The notes under the pieces were generated by a model. It had not been told where the DNA came from. It searched no databases and worked only from the letters and a program-made list of their open reading frames with translations. From positions 25,001 through 89,000 of the forward strand of contig JAOTOM010004110.1 in NCBI GenBank assembly GCA_034440615.1: a DNA stretch of 64,000 nucleotides. Direction: 5' to 3'. A program made the position numbers and the translations under genes. The DNA comes from Ashinkailepas kermadecensis (taxonomy: Eukaryota; Arthropoda; Thecostraca; Neolepadidae). Of the stretch, positions 21,942 through 34,556 are shown piece after piece (position 1 is the stretch's first letter; each line of letters starts with the position of its first letter).

Positions 21942-24900
21942 GTCAGGTCAAAGGTCACCAAATTGCCGAAAAAAAAAGAATCGAATATTTAGAAATGGAT
22001 GATCTTAATGAAACCTTCACTAAACGATCGGTCGTGTGCCAGAGGCCTTCGGTTTGTACTTTCGTGACCTTAGGTCAGGTCAAAGGTCACCAAATCGCCG
22101 AAAAACATGATTTTTGGCTCACAGACATGGATGATCTCGGCAACCGCTGGGTAGATCTTAGTGAAACATTCACCAAACGATCGGCCGTGTGCCAAAGGCG
22201 TGCGGTTTGCACTTTCGTGATCTTGGGTCAGGTCAAAGGTCACCAAATCGCCGAAAAACATTATTTTTGGCTCACAGACATGGATGATCTCGGCAACCGC
22301 TGGGTCGATCTTAGTGAAACATTCACCAAACGATCGGCCGTGTGCCAAAGGCGTGCGGTTTGCACTTTCGTGATCTTGGGTCAGGTTAGAGGTCACCAAA
22401 TCGCCGAAAAACATTATTTTTGGCTCACAGACATGGATGATCTCGGCAACCGCTGGGTCGATCTTAGTGAAACATTCACCAAACGATCGGCCTTGTGCCA
22501 TAGGCGTGCGGTTTACACTTTCGTGACCTTGGGTCAGGTCAAAGGTCACAAAATCGCCGAAAAACATTATTTTTGGCTCACAGACATGGATGATCTTAGT
22601 GAAACCTTCACCAAACGATCGGCCGTGTTCCAGAAGCGTGCGGTTTGCACTTTCGTGACCTTGGGTCAGGTCAAAGGTCATCAAATTGCCGAAAAACCAA
22701 AGAATTGGACTTACAGACATGGATGATCTCGGCAACCGCTGGATCGATCTTAGTGAAACCTTCACCAAACGATCGGCCGTGTGCCATAGGCGTGCGGTTT
22801 GCACTTTCGTGACCTTGGGTCAAGTCAAAGGTCACCGGATCGTCGAAGAACCAAAAAATAGTTGCTCGCAGACATGAATGATCTCGGCAACCGCTGGATC
22901 GATCTTTGTGAAACCTTCACCAAACGATCGGCCGTGTGCCAGAGGCGTGCGGTTTGCACTTTCGTAACCCTGCGTTAGGTCAAAGGTCACCAGATCGTCG
23001 AAGAACCAAAAAATAGTTTCTCAAAGACATGGATGATCTGGGCAACCGCTAGATCGATCTTAGTGAAACCTTCACCAAACGATCGGCCGTGTGCCATAGG
23101 CGTGCGGTTTGCACTTTCGTGACCTTGGGTCAAGTCAAAGGTCACCGGATCGTCGAAGAACCAAAAAATAGTTTCTCGCAGACATGGATGATCTCGGCAA
23201 CCGCTGGATCGATCTTAGTGAAACCTTCACCAAACGATCGGACGTGTGCCATAGGCGTGCGGTTTGCACTTTCGTAACCCTGCGTCAGGTCAAAGGCCAC
23301 CAGATCGCCGAAGAACCAAAAAATAGTTTCTCACAGACATGGATGATCTCGGCAACCGCCGGATCGATCTTAGTGAAACCATGACCAAACGATCGGCCGT
23401 GTGCCATAGGCGTACGGTTTGCACTTTTGTGACCTTGGGTCAAGTCAAAGGTCACCGGATCGTCGAAGAACCAAAAATAGTTTCTCGCAGACATGGATGA
23501 TCTCGGCAACCGCCGGATCGATCTTAGTGAAACCTTCACCAAACGATCGGCCGTGTGTCATAGGCGTGCGGTTTGCACTTTCGTGACCTTGGGTTAAGTC
23601 AAAGGTCACCAGATTGCCGAAGAACTAAAAATACCACCAGACACCATCTCACGTACACCGACTGACATACACCATCTCGCAGACATGGACGAACTCGGTA
23701 ACCGCTCGGTCGATCTTAATAAAACCATCACCAAACGATCGCCAGTGTGCCAGAGGCGTGCGGTTTGGACTTTCGTGACCTTGGGTCAGGTCAAATGTCA
23801 CCAAATTGCAAAAAAAAACAAAAAAATCGAACATTTAGAAATGGATGATCTTAATGAAACCTTCACCAAAGGTCACGAAAGTGTAAACCGCACGCCTATG
23901 GCACAAGGCCGATCGTTTGGTGAATGTTTCACTAAGATCGACCCAGCGGTTGCCGAGATCATCCATGTCTGTGAGCCAAAAATAATGTTTTTCGGCGATT
24001 TGGTGACCTTTGACCTGACCCAAGATCACGAAAGTGCAAACCGCACGCCTTTGGCACACGGCCGATCGTTTGGTGAAGGTTTCATTAAGATCATCCATTT
24101 CTAAATGTTTGATTTTTTTGTTTTTTTTTGCAATTTGGTGACATTTGACCTGACCCAAGGTCACGAAAGTCCAAACCGCACGCCTCTGGCACACTGGCGA
24201 TCGTTTGGTGAAGGTTTTATTAAGATCGACCGAGCGGTTGCCGAGTTCATCCATGTCTGCGAGATGGTGTATGTCAGTCGGTGTATGTGAGATGGTGTCT
24301 GGTGGTATTTTTAGTTCTTCGGCAATCTGGTGACCTTTGACTTAACCCAAGGTCACGAAAGTGCAAACCGCACGCCTATGGCACACGGCCGATCGTTTGG
24401 TGAAGGTTTCACTAAGATCGATCCGGCGGTTGCCGAGATCATCCATGTCTGCGAGAAACTATTTTTTGGTTCTTCGACGATCCGGTGACCTTTGACTTGA
24501 CCCAAGGTCACGAAAGTGCAAACCGTACGCCTTTGGCACACGGCCGATCGTTTGGTGATGGTTTCACTAAGATCGATCCGGCGGTTGCCGAGATGATCCA
24601 TGTCTGTGAGAAACTATTTTTTGGTTCTTCGGCGATCTGGTGGCCTTTGACCTAACGCAGGGTTACGAAAGTGCAAACCGCACACCTCTGGTACACGTCC
24701 GATCGTTTGGTGAAGGTTTCACTAAGATCGACCCAGCGGTTGCCGAGATCATCCGTGTCTGTGAGTCAAAAATAATGTTTTTCGGCGATTTGGTGACCTT
24801 TGACCGGACCCAAGATCACGAAAGTGCAAACCGCACGCCTTTGGCACACGGCCGATCGTTTGGTGAATGTTTCACTAAGATCGACCCAGCGGTTGCCGAG

Positions 24901-25564
24901 ATCATCCATGTCTGTGAGCCAAAAATCATGTTTTTCGGCGATTTGGTGACCTTTGACCTGACCTAAGGTCACGAAAGTACAAACCAAAGGCCCCTGGCAC
25001 ACGGCCGATCGTTTGGTCAAGGTTTCATTAAGATCATCCATTTCTAAATATTCGATTTTTTTTGTTTTTCGGCAATTTGGTGACCTTTGACCTGACCCAA
25101 GGTCACGAAAGTCCAAACCGCACGCCTCTGGCACACTGGCGATCGTTTGGTGAAGGTTTTATTAAGATCGACCGAGCGGTTGCCGAGTTCATCCATGTCT
25201 GCGAGATGGTGTATGTCAGTCGGTGTATGTGAGATGGTGTCTGGTGGTATTTTAGTTCTTCGGCAATCTGGTGACCTTTGACTTAACCCAAGGTCACGAA
25301 AGTCCAAACCGCACGCCTCTGGCACACGGCCGATCGTTTGGTGTAGGTTTCATTAAGATCATCCATTTCTAAATATTCGATTTTTTTGTTTTTCGGCAAT
25401 TTGGTGACCTTTGACCTGACCCAAGGTCACGAAAGTCCAAACCGCACGCCTCTGGCACACGGGCGATCGTTTGGTGAAGGTTTTATTAAGATCGACCGAG
25501 CGGTTTCCGAGATCATCCATGTCTGCGAGATGGTGTATGTCAGTCGGTGTATGTGAGATGGTGT
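21942..25564. repeat. Palindromic array of ~150-bp units with DR1-type motifs
   Basis: About 13 units on the left read forward and about 10 on the right read inverted, switching between about 23870 and 24060 (symmetry centre near 23970). The common period is 152-153 bp, with shorter units of ~132 bp. A unit contains GTGACCTTGGGTCAGGTCAA, AGGTCACCAAATCGCCGAA, GACATGGATGATCTCGGCAA, ACCAAACGATCGGCCGTGTG and GTGCGGTTTGCACTTTCGTG. Variant units match across the axis (for example 23270-23345 with 24600-24675), so this is an inverted duplication of an existing array. The right arm lacks about 0.9 kb of the left; the left arm is cut at the duplication border. The periods being multiples of three gives long open frames on both strands; no protein family was recognised. 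Confidence 0.9.
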
Positions 25565-25788
25565 CTGTTGTTTAGACCCTTCCTGAAAATGGCGCCCGCT
25601 GGCTTCACTAGCTCCGTGCACAAAGAATCGGTAGAACTGCGTCATTGGACCTACATATTCCGGTAGAGAAAGGTTCATTGTTTACGAATACCACCATCTT
25701 TTTGTTATTCACGTGCTGAACGTGGAGCGGGAGACGTGCAAAGGTAGGTGTTCGGGAAACGAAGCGTGTTCGGCAACCCCCCGCCTCC

Positions 25789-25789
25789 C

Positions 25790-25838
<49 letters not shown>

Positions 25839-25885
25839 TATATATGTATATATATATATATATCTCTCTCCCTATCCATCTATAT
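25789..25885. repeat. (TA)n microsatellite
   Basis: TATA run with ATATGTATA interruptions, equivalent to the microsatellite that precedes duplication copy 1 but shorter. Confidence 0.9.
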
Positions 25886-27848
25886 ATCTATACATATATA
25901 TAAATATGTCTAAAGATCCATCCATCCATCCATCCGTCCGTCCGTCCGTTCGTCGGAACACCATTGCAGGGTCCGACAGATCGCGACAAACGCCCCCCCT
26001 TCCCAAATGCGTCGGGTCCTGCAAAAAAACGTTCAAGGGTCACGAAAATCATGTTGGGTCACACAAATCCGCGCAAGATTCTTAAAAATCGCACGGAGAA
26101 ATTGGACAAAAGTTTTGGCACGGAGGAAGAAATCGCAAGTAGGACACAGATATCGCGCGCCGGGAGCTCGGAAAACTGAGCCGGGCCACACAATAATTAC
26201 GCTGGACCTGGAAAATCGAAGCAGACTTCTAAAAAAATCAGAAGAGAACCAAGGAAATCGCGTATGGTACAAAAAGTGCGTATCGGACTACGCAAAATCG
26301 CACTCGGGCCCAACAAATTGCGACGGCGCGCCGAAAAGTAAAAAAAAATATTTATTTATTTTGTTTTCATACATTTAATCCGAGTTCTTGTTGGGGGGCT
26401 TTATGAACCAGGGTCCTATTGCTAATCAGAGCTTGTTGCGTGAACCCTGGCCCCACCACCTGATGCATGAATTCCAGTTCAACGGCAGAATTTTGACCGA
26501 AAGTTTAACGTGCCGTCAATGCATCGGCACGGCCGCCCGGTAGCTCGTCCCCGGCCTTATCGGGCCAGCTGCCAACTGACCCTCCCAGCCGGGGGCTAAA
26601 TGCGAGCGCGCGAAGCGACTCGAGCCCTGCGTTGCCAGGACAGGGGAGACCAGTGCAGGCCAGCGCTCTAACAAGTTCTATTGGGACCTGAGAAATCAGC
26701 CCGGGCTCGGAAAAAGTCAGAAGAAATTCCGAAAGCAAACTACTGTCGTGGCCACGACAACTCGCGTTGAGACCCCAAAGCTCGCTTTTGAGCACCATAA
26801 AATCAAGCCAAGGCCAGTGTTGGATTTTCACTTCTCAGTCTTGGACTCAGAGTGTATAATTTTTGGGCTAGCCAAAATATGGAGTGTATAACCTTGAGAA
26901 GACCAAATAATGGAGGGTATAATATCGGGATTTGCCAAAATATGGTGTATACCCTAGAAACGCTAAGTAATGGAGAGTACACGTTTCCTAAAATGCACTG
27001 GATGTTTCCTGGAATGAAGAATAAAACACCCTCCAATTATGTTATGCTATGTTGCCTAACTCAAAGCCTTTTGAGCATTATTTTGCTCACAACCTGAAAA
27101 GTAAGCATTTGCACAGAAAACAAGTGGTTCCATCATCTAAGTCACCTTCATGAACATGGTACTCCAAAAAACCTACCAGCCCATAATTTTGCTGTGGTGC
27201 TGTTAGCAGCAGTGCCAAGAATCTTGGCAAGATTTGTCCACAGCATAGCTGAGAAGTTTGGGTATTATTGCAGTATAAACTAACAACAAGGCAAGTTTTA
27301 TACACATTTTACTGGTATTATTATGCTTTAAGGTGGCAACAAGACAAGTTTTATACACATTTTCCTCCATGAAGCAAGCAAATGAGTTAGGTTTGGTTAG
27401 GTTAGGTTTGTTCAGTTTTTTAAGTTGGAAAATTGTTGGATTCTTTTAAGAATTGAAGTTATTTTTTCTTCAAAAGCAGCTAATGTTAGGTCAAGTTAGG
27501 TGTGGTTAGGTTTTTAAATTTATTAAAAAAATTAACAGAACAAATTTCTTTGCAGTTTTTAAAAAAAAAACTTTTTTTTCTCCAAGGGGAGGTTAGGTTA
27601 GGTTATGTTACATATATTTTATTTTTTAAACATTTCTTTTATGCCATGCTACATAACTCATAGCCCATTATTGGTGTTATTTTGCTCACAATCTGAGAAG
27701 TAAGCATTTGTACAAAAATAGTGCTCCCATCATCCTAGTCACATTGGTAAACATTGCATTTGAATGAAAATGCCAAGATTTCATAAAACACCTTCAAACA
27801 CAAATTTACATATTTTACCTCCATGAAGCATACAAAGAAGGGGTAAAG
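25886..27848. repeat. Segmental duplication, copy 2
   Basis: Direct repeat of 19976-21941, differing by scattered substitutions and homopolymer lengths. It continues past 27848 into more of the GGTTAGG-type repeat, which copy 1 lacks because the palindromic array starts there. Confidence 0.9.
26380..26680 (-). mobile_element. SINE family B (in duplication copy 2)
   Basis: Same element and position within the duplication as 20466-20765, so it was inserted before the duplication. Confidence 0.85.
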
Positions 27849-28360
27849 TTTGGTTGGGTTATGTTAGGGTAGACTTTGATAGGTTTTGATAAAAATGTGG
27901 GGGAAATTTGTCCAAAAAAAGTTGTTTTTTTCAAAAACATTTCAGGCTATCATATGTTGGGTCTTTCCTTTTGAAATTTGAGAAACAAAATTGTTTGGAA
28001 ATTTTCAGAAAACAAAAATTATGCATGGAAGGTTATGGGAGGTGAAGTTAGGCTATGCCCCATCTTCTTTTGTTATTGTGAACACTACTTTTTAAGCTAT
28101 ATTAGTAATAACCCAACTTCAAGCCCTTTTTTGGGTGTTATTTTCCCTCGCAAGTGAAAAGCATGCATTTGCAGAGGAGACGAGTGGTCAAATCATGTTC
28201 AGCACATTCATAAACATTGCATTAAAAAACAAAGTCCAAGGAATGAGAAACTACAGCACCAGATTTTCTTGTAATTCGCAACCAGACAAAAGCCGAAAGA
28301 ACAATGGACCCAACCTTACCTCACCTGATCGAAACGCAATGGAAGGAAGTAACCAAGGGA
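27849..28360 (+). repeat. GGTTAGG-type dispersed repeat, continuation
   Basis: Contains GGTTGGGTTATGTTAGGG, CAAGCCCTTTTTTGGGTG, TGCATTTGCAGAGG and CACATTCATAAACATTGCAT, the family landmarks. Confidence 0.65.
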
Positions 28361-30365
28361 AGTAACCACCACGCGGCGGAATAATTTGGCAATTGTGGTT
28401 AATGGTATTTAGTGCGGCGGATATGGACAATTTGCATAGCCGGCGAGGAACTATGACACAAAGGCTATAGAACAGCTATGACCTACAGAAAAGGCTAAAA
28501 AATAAATTGGGATAAAATAAATCCCCCCGAAAAATTCAAGGAATACTTGTTTTCTTCAATTATCTGAAGTCTGTACTTTAGTATTTTAACTCTGGGCCAC
28601 CCAGATTAAATCCACACAGTCAAATTTTATTTTTGCGGAGTTGTAGACTACCTGTGTCCGAGTGGCATAAACAGTATTTTTGTCCCGAATATGTGGCGCT
28701 CTGAAACAATGTATGTCATGAAATCAAAAGACACCGAAATTTCTGGTTATCTGGTGGTCTATTTTGCCACAAAGTCTTAACATGTTTGGAGAATGTCTTG
28801 GACGGATCTGGCTAATTTTCACGCGTAAATTTTACCTGATATCTTTTATTTAGATCGGCTGCGCTTGCTTCAAAACTCAGAAATACACCTTTCCTTTTCC
28901 GTAAGCTGATGTAGAACATCCCAATCTTTCAGGAAGCATTCAAAGGCTAATTATTAATTGCCTTTCTTCGGAGTGGTTTAAAAAGCTCCCGAAAGAGTGG
29001 GAACTGGAGAGGCATGATTCACCCCCGGCCAAGAGCCTCTAATCTTCCAATCCGTCCCGGAGAGTGGTAGTTTTATTTACTAGCCAGGCGACGCATGCAA
29101 GCTTCCTTCATTGGAGAGGCATTACTTCATGTTTGAATTTGGAAGTCCAGAGATGAATATTGGAAGCCCAGATCTTGTGGCAAATTTAGTTGTGCAGTGC
29201 GCTGGTGTTAGGATGTAGGTATTTGGATGATTGATGGACCGGTAGGCGGGAAGTGAGACTCAAGGCCCTTAAGTGAGAGAAGTAATTGCGGTGGTGTGGT
29301 GTCGACCCGTCGGTGGGTGTCGTCCTACGTAAGAAATTAGGCTCAATTGAATTGTTCAAATTGAATGCCTCTCATTGCCGTTGGTGTGAAACTGTGAACA
29401 TTGATTGTGCACTTATGAAGTGTTTCAGGATATTGTTGGGTGCACCCATCCCATTTGACACTGAGTACAATTTGTTTTGCCTCCCACCTCATAAAAACTG
29501 CCATGCCAAAGCATGACTTGCACCTACTGAGATATTCAGAAAATCATTCCCTTTATGCCTATCTAGTTGCGAGTTGTGTACTGCCTACTCCAGTTCTCTT
29601 TCTAGTTCTGGTCTTGCATTCTTCTGAGCACTTCTGGTCAGGGCATTTTTGTGAATGGAAAGTAAGTGAATGAAGGCATGTATGTTTGTTTATTCACTTG
29701 TACTAGGCAATTACACTTGCACCAGTATACACTTGACTTGCACCATTATATTTTTATATATTCACTGTTATGGTCATATGCATAGTGATCCCAACTTTAG
29801 CTTCCATTCTGCTGGTATCCTGTCATTCTTTAACTCTAACAGGCATCTCATCTTCTGTTCTTTTCCTTGCATTCTCTTTGAATGTTTCTGCAGCCCTGGT
29901 GATCAGCTGAAATAACAAATGTACATTATTATCAATAATGTTGCCAAGTTGACATGCCAAGGACCCAAAATGATTACACAAGATGAAGATTATTAGAACT
30001 GGTGGATCTCATTCTCACTACTAGCCAAAGATCACCATATAGTCCATTGAGCGTGCTGCTCTGTAGGCTATGTTAACAATTATCATTATTTGATAGTGGC
30101 AGCACTAGTTGGGATTTCTTGTTATGCATTAGCTCTTCATCTGGTAGTTGGCAGCCCAAGGAGTGGATATTTTTGGGAGTGTATAATTCTTTGGACAGCC
30201 AAATGTCCAAAAAATGGCCATTTTTCCAACGTTGGCCAAGGCCCCTAAAAGTCGCGCTGAGGCCCTTCAAATTCCAGTGAAAAAAAATGGTTCGACAACC
30301 GCACGTCATGAGCACACAAATTCGCATGGGGACCCAAATAAATAGAACCGGATCCTAAAGTCAAA
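28361..30365. other. Unrecognised, apparently unique sequence
   Basis: No homology to known protein motifs could be read in any frame. Near 30180-30340 a short stretch of the degenerate C-rich motif (GGCCCCTAAAAGTCGCGCTG) precedes the microsatellite. The short open frames at 29286-29915 lack signatures. Confidence 0.35.
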
Positions 30366-30402
30366 CACACACGCACGCACGCACGCACGCACGCACACAC
30401 AC

Positions 30403-30471
<69 letters not shown>
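30366..30471. repeat. (ACGC)n/(AC)n then (AT)n microsatellite
   Basis: CACGCACGCACGC, then ACACACAC, then about 65 bp of AT. Confidence 0.95.
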
Positions 30472-30475
<4 letters not shown>

Positions 30476-32606
30476 ACAAACAACCTCCTGCCCTTCCCAC
30501 CTTTCTATTTCAATGTAATCAAAATAGCTCATTTTTAAACTGTAAGTACAACATTTGTAAAACTTCCTCCACTGTAACATGGAATAAATTTTGCAATGTT
30601 TGTGATGTCTTTACATTGATTGGTTGACAGGTATATTTATGAGCAGGAAAAAACACAAAGCAGCCCATTATAATCCTTTCTAGCTTTACCTGAGGTGCGA
30701 AAATGTTTTTAGGGATTAGATCTCTGAAAGTGCTTTTGGTCCCACTCTGATGTTAATTGTAGCACAATAATTACATTTTCAAGTTTTCACCTGTTTTTCC
30801 TGGAGGACACATGTAAACACCCATGAAGTGCCTGGACAAAGGTTCAATATAATATGAGAGCATATGTAGAGTACTAGAGTTGCACTTGACTGCCTGAGTT
30901 TGTGTGGAATCATCTTGTTGCATTTGGCATACAACTAAAAATACAAATGTACATTTATCTAGAACTGGAACATTCCTGTTGCAGTTTTATACGCTACAGT
31001 TAGAGTGTATCTGCAACAGAAGTGGCTGCATCAGTCTTACCTGTTTGCAGTGTATAATAACTGTTTTGTCCAAATTTGGAATGCATCTTGTTTCCAATGT
31101 TCGCTTAGCCATTTATGGAAAACATTTGTGGCATACGTTTGATTTGTTTTGACTGCCTGTTACTAACGAACTTAAAAGTAATTTCATTACAGCAACAGGA
31201 GATTGGCAGACGCACACAAAACATGAACATGATTGTTTCATGTTGATATGATGTCAGTGTCAGTCTACACTTTTTACTTGTTATAAATAACATCATTGGC
31301 ATCATTGCCACCATTACCATCACTATGATTTTCCGACTCAAAAGAACTCTTGCAGATTCCAAATCGGTACAGATTTATTCCCATCTAGAATCCTGTGCCA
31401 GTACCCGTGTTCTGGACCTGTGCGAACTTGCATGGTAACGCCAAACTGAGTTTTATGTGACGTGAAGCATGGTAGCATTCACGGGTGTCGATGCGTTGAA
31501 AAAAATTGTAGGGGGAAAAGGAGATTCAGCCCAAGATAACACACCTAAATCGAAACCTGGCTGGATTTGGGAATCGCAATATTTTTGGTTCGGAAAGTTC
31601 ATTTTTGTGGGACTCTTCATGTATAAATACACAGAACGTTGAGAGCAGAGGAATTGGTCCACCAACTTGAAATTGAGAAGCATAGGGGCCGATGTTAACC
31701 ATCACATTACGACGTTTCTGTAGCAACGCCGTTCACGAAGGGATCGAGCCCACTCCATGATCATCGGAACTAAGCGTGCCAGGGTAAAATTATAACAGCG
31801 TTGGAAAGCCTGTTCAACTTAAGGTTCGATAACGTTTTACAAACATCGGCAGGTTCCATATAGGGTCAGATTTCTACTTTCTTATTATGGCTGCGGAGAG
31901 GACAATTCTTGAATAATCGAATATGGAAAGGATATTTTCTTTCAAATGTATATCAGGAGTTCAGTTTGCACTTTTCAATAAATCTAGAGCACTTTGTCAC
32001 AAAGCAATCCATTGTCAAACAGTACCATGCAACCGCCAAATGAGAAAAAATAGATCATAATTGTCTGGAGAGGATAAAGTTATCGATGCCAAACATTCGA
32101 AAACCGGCTGTTATTCCAACCCTGGTCCCATACGTGATCTGCTAGAATTGACACTTGTGTACGGTGACAAGGAAGTCATGCTTAACGGAACAAGGTTTGT
32201 GATTTTCGGCGGTATCCGAGATGCCGTTAACTTGCGCAGTATGCACATGTGTACATTAAATAAAAGGCTCAGAAGTATGCCAGTTTGTCCAGCACGATGC
32301 TTACAAGCCGTTGCTGCCCGGTGACATGTCATATCAGCTCATTTTCCGTCCAAGGTATGTATCTAGCCGTCGGAGTGAAACAATATGGGCACACAAATAC
32401 AAGGAATAAGTCAGGTGAAGGAAATATGGAATTTAGCTTACTGCAATTAGACAGACTGCAATCCAAGCTTTCTTTTCACAAGGGAAAGCTTTCTTTTCAT
32501 AATTACAAGTGGAGAGCATGAAACATGATACACAGCATGACGTGGGAGGGAAGTACGAGAGTGACAACCTTCAATTGCCCAGATCCGCGACACCTCGGCA
32601 TTTATT
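30472..32606. other. Unrecognised sequence
   Basis: Moderately AT-rich with a small ATC-type repeat near 31290-31322 (CATCATTGGCATCATTGCC). The ORFs at 32061-32324 and 31526-31726 show no family motif. No convincing exon. Confidence 0.35.
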
Positions 32607-32690
32607 AACACGCGCCCTGGAGGACCTCTGAAAATTACGCGCACTGGAGGGGGGGAGGGGGCGGATTCCGTTCCCCCGCCCTAAGATGAG
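32607..32690 (+). mobile_element. Left end of a TTAA-flanked (piggyBac-like) element
   Basis: TTAACACGCGCCCTGGAGG, CTCTGAAAATTACGCGCACT, GGAGGGGG and CGGATTCC reproduce the left end of the complete element at 46979-47906. No matching right end was seen nearby, so this is a truncated copy. Confidence 0.65.
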
Positions 32691-33519
32691 CGGGATGTGC
32701 GTATGCATTTCACGGAGCATAGTAGCTTCCGGATTGTTTGTTGTTGTTTTATTCTCTTCATCCTGGTGCTGCGATGCTCGGGTGTACATGCCTACCAGGT
32801 AATAACAGAGAGATGCGATAGGCATGAAAATAGTCCCAAATTTGACTGACGTTTACTTGAGTGCTTTCGTTTATTTAATGTATTGTAGTGCTTTCGATAA
32901 GATACTTTTACAACAGATACCGTTGTGTGTTGACAGAGTAAGCAAATGTGCATACATGTTTGCCTTGTGCGTAGTACCATTTAAGACCTCTCAGGAATTA
33001 TAAGGGCTTTGCTTATCAAGACCTGACATGGCAAAGCCGAAAAGTATGGCAGTGAGAATTCGCCCGATAGATGCAATCGCTTAATTTTTTGTGCGGTTTG
33101 ACGAGGGGTAGCACCCGAATATACACCAAGAGCTAAGTAACTTTTGACCGCATTTTATAATCATCGAGTAACGGTCATTGCATAATATTGATGAAATTAA
33201 ATGTTCCTCGCAAGAGTGCTAAATGATTTATATAAGCCGATCTACCCTAAACTCTACTCCAATGACACCAATCCCCTAACTTGGACACGGGTCACTGATT
33301 GTGAGTTAGTAGACGCATACCAGCAGGTGTTACGCCGCAAGTTCAGTAGCGACACCAACATTGGAAGGCAGTGAGTCCTGAGCGAGCCCTCAGCCGGCGC
33401 GCTGTTTTTTTCCCGTGTAGCGATTTGTAGAAACTCGGTGCAATTTTTCCGAACATTGCTTGATATTTCGAGGAACCTCTTCGTTTGTATTGGTCCAGTC
33501 TGATTCACCCCGGGCCCCG
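32691..33519. other. Unrecognised sequence
   Basis: No coding or repeat signal recognised. Confidence 0.35.
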
Positions 33520-33790
33520 TGGCAATTTATGATGTCACGGTGCTATTTTTGCTAGAACCGGCGCGATGTTTCGGGGGCATGGCGCGATTTGTGGCACTGA
33601 CACCATTTTTGGAGACCCCGGCGCGATTTGTTTAGGGGTGCAGCACGGTTTGTTCGGGACCCTATCGCGGTCGTTGGGGTCGGGCGCTAATTGGTTTGGA
33701 AACCAAACGTGTTTTTCGGGGACACAGGACGATTTTTTTCGAGGAATTGGCCACATTTTGTTTCGGCAAAGGCTAGATACCAGCTAGGAC
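33520..33790. repeat. Degenerate ~30-bp C-rich/GATTT repeat tract
   Basis: GACCCCGGCGCGATTTGTTT, GGGGGCATGGCGCGATTTG and GGGGACACAGGACGATTTTT are successive loose copies of the motif described at 10140-10975. Confidence 0.6.
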
Positions 33791-34155
33791 ATCAATAGTC
33801 CACTCAACCTAACCACAAGATGCCGTCCCAGCCATGGGCGGAAAATGCGGTATGACAGGTATGGACATGGTCATACCAACTTCAAAGTTCGTGGCATTGC
33901 CACACCAACTTTCTGTGCCAACATTTTTTTTTTTTAATGCAATTGGAACAATATTACCAGTTAAAAGGCAAAATTCGAACTGGGCAGGATAGGGACGTCG
34001 CCAAGAGTTTTGCATGGAGGGTGTCCGGCTCAACCCCACGATTTGTAAACTCCCCGAATGTCGAACAGTCTATTTCGAAAAGGTTCGCTTATCGCGTATA
34101 AAAATAGGGAAATATTTCTTCATTGTAACCCGGTATGGTGCATGTACCTAACCAA
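33791..34155. other. Unrecognised sequence
   Basis: No gene or repeat recognised; it leads into the 17-bp tandem array. Confidence 0.3.
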
Positions 34156-34556
34156 ATGTACGTAAACGCAAAGGTGCGTATGCGTAAACGTGCGCACATC
34201 GGCTGATACGTACATTTACGCTTACGTACATTTGCGTTTACATACTTTTACGTTCACGTACATCTACACTTACGTACATCTGCTCATACACACATTTGCG
34301 CTTGCGTACATTTGCGTATACGTACAATTGCACATACGTACATTTACGCTTACGTACATCTGCGCATACGTACATTTGCGCATACGTACGTTTGCGCAAA
34401 CGTACTTTTGCCTGTTCGTATATTTGCGCGTACGTACATTTGCGCTTACGTACTTTTGCACTTATGTACATTTGTGCATACGTACATTTGCCATACGTAC
34501 ATTTGCGCTTACGTACATTTGCTTACGTACATCTGCGCTTACGTACATTTGTCCGA
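34156..34556. repeat. ~17-bp tandem array, TTACGTACATTTGCGCA
   Basis: About 23 imperfect copies alternating TTTGCGCTTACGTACAT and TTTGCGCATACGTACAT. CGTACG and TGCGCA palindromes give each unit dyad symmetry, and open frames on both strands follow from the composition. Confidence 0.9.

Noticed and set aside
21942..25564. CRISPR-like array
   Set aside because: Units are contiguous ~150-bp satellites without unique spacers, in eukaryotic DNA.
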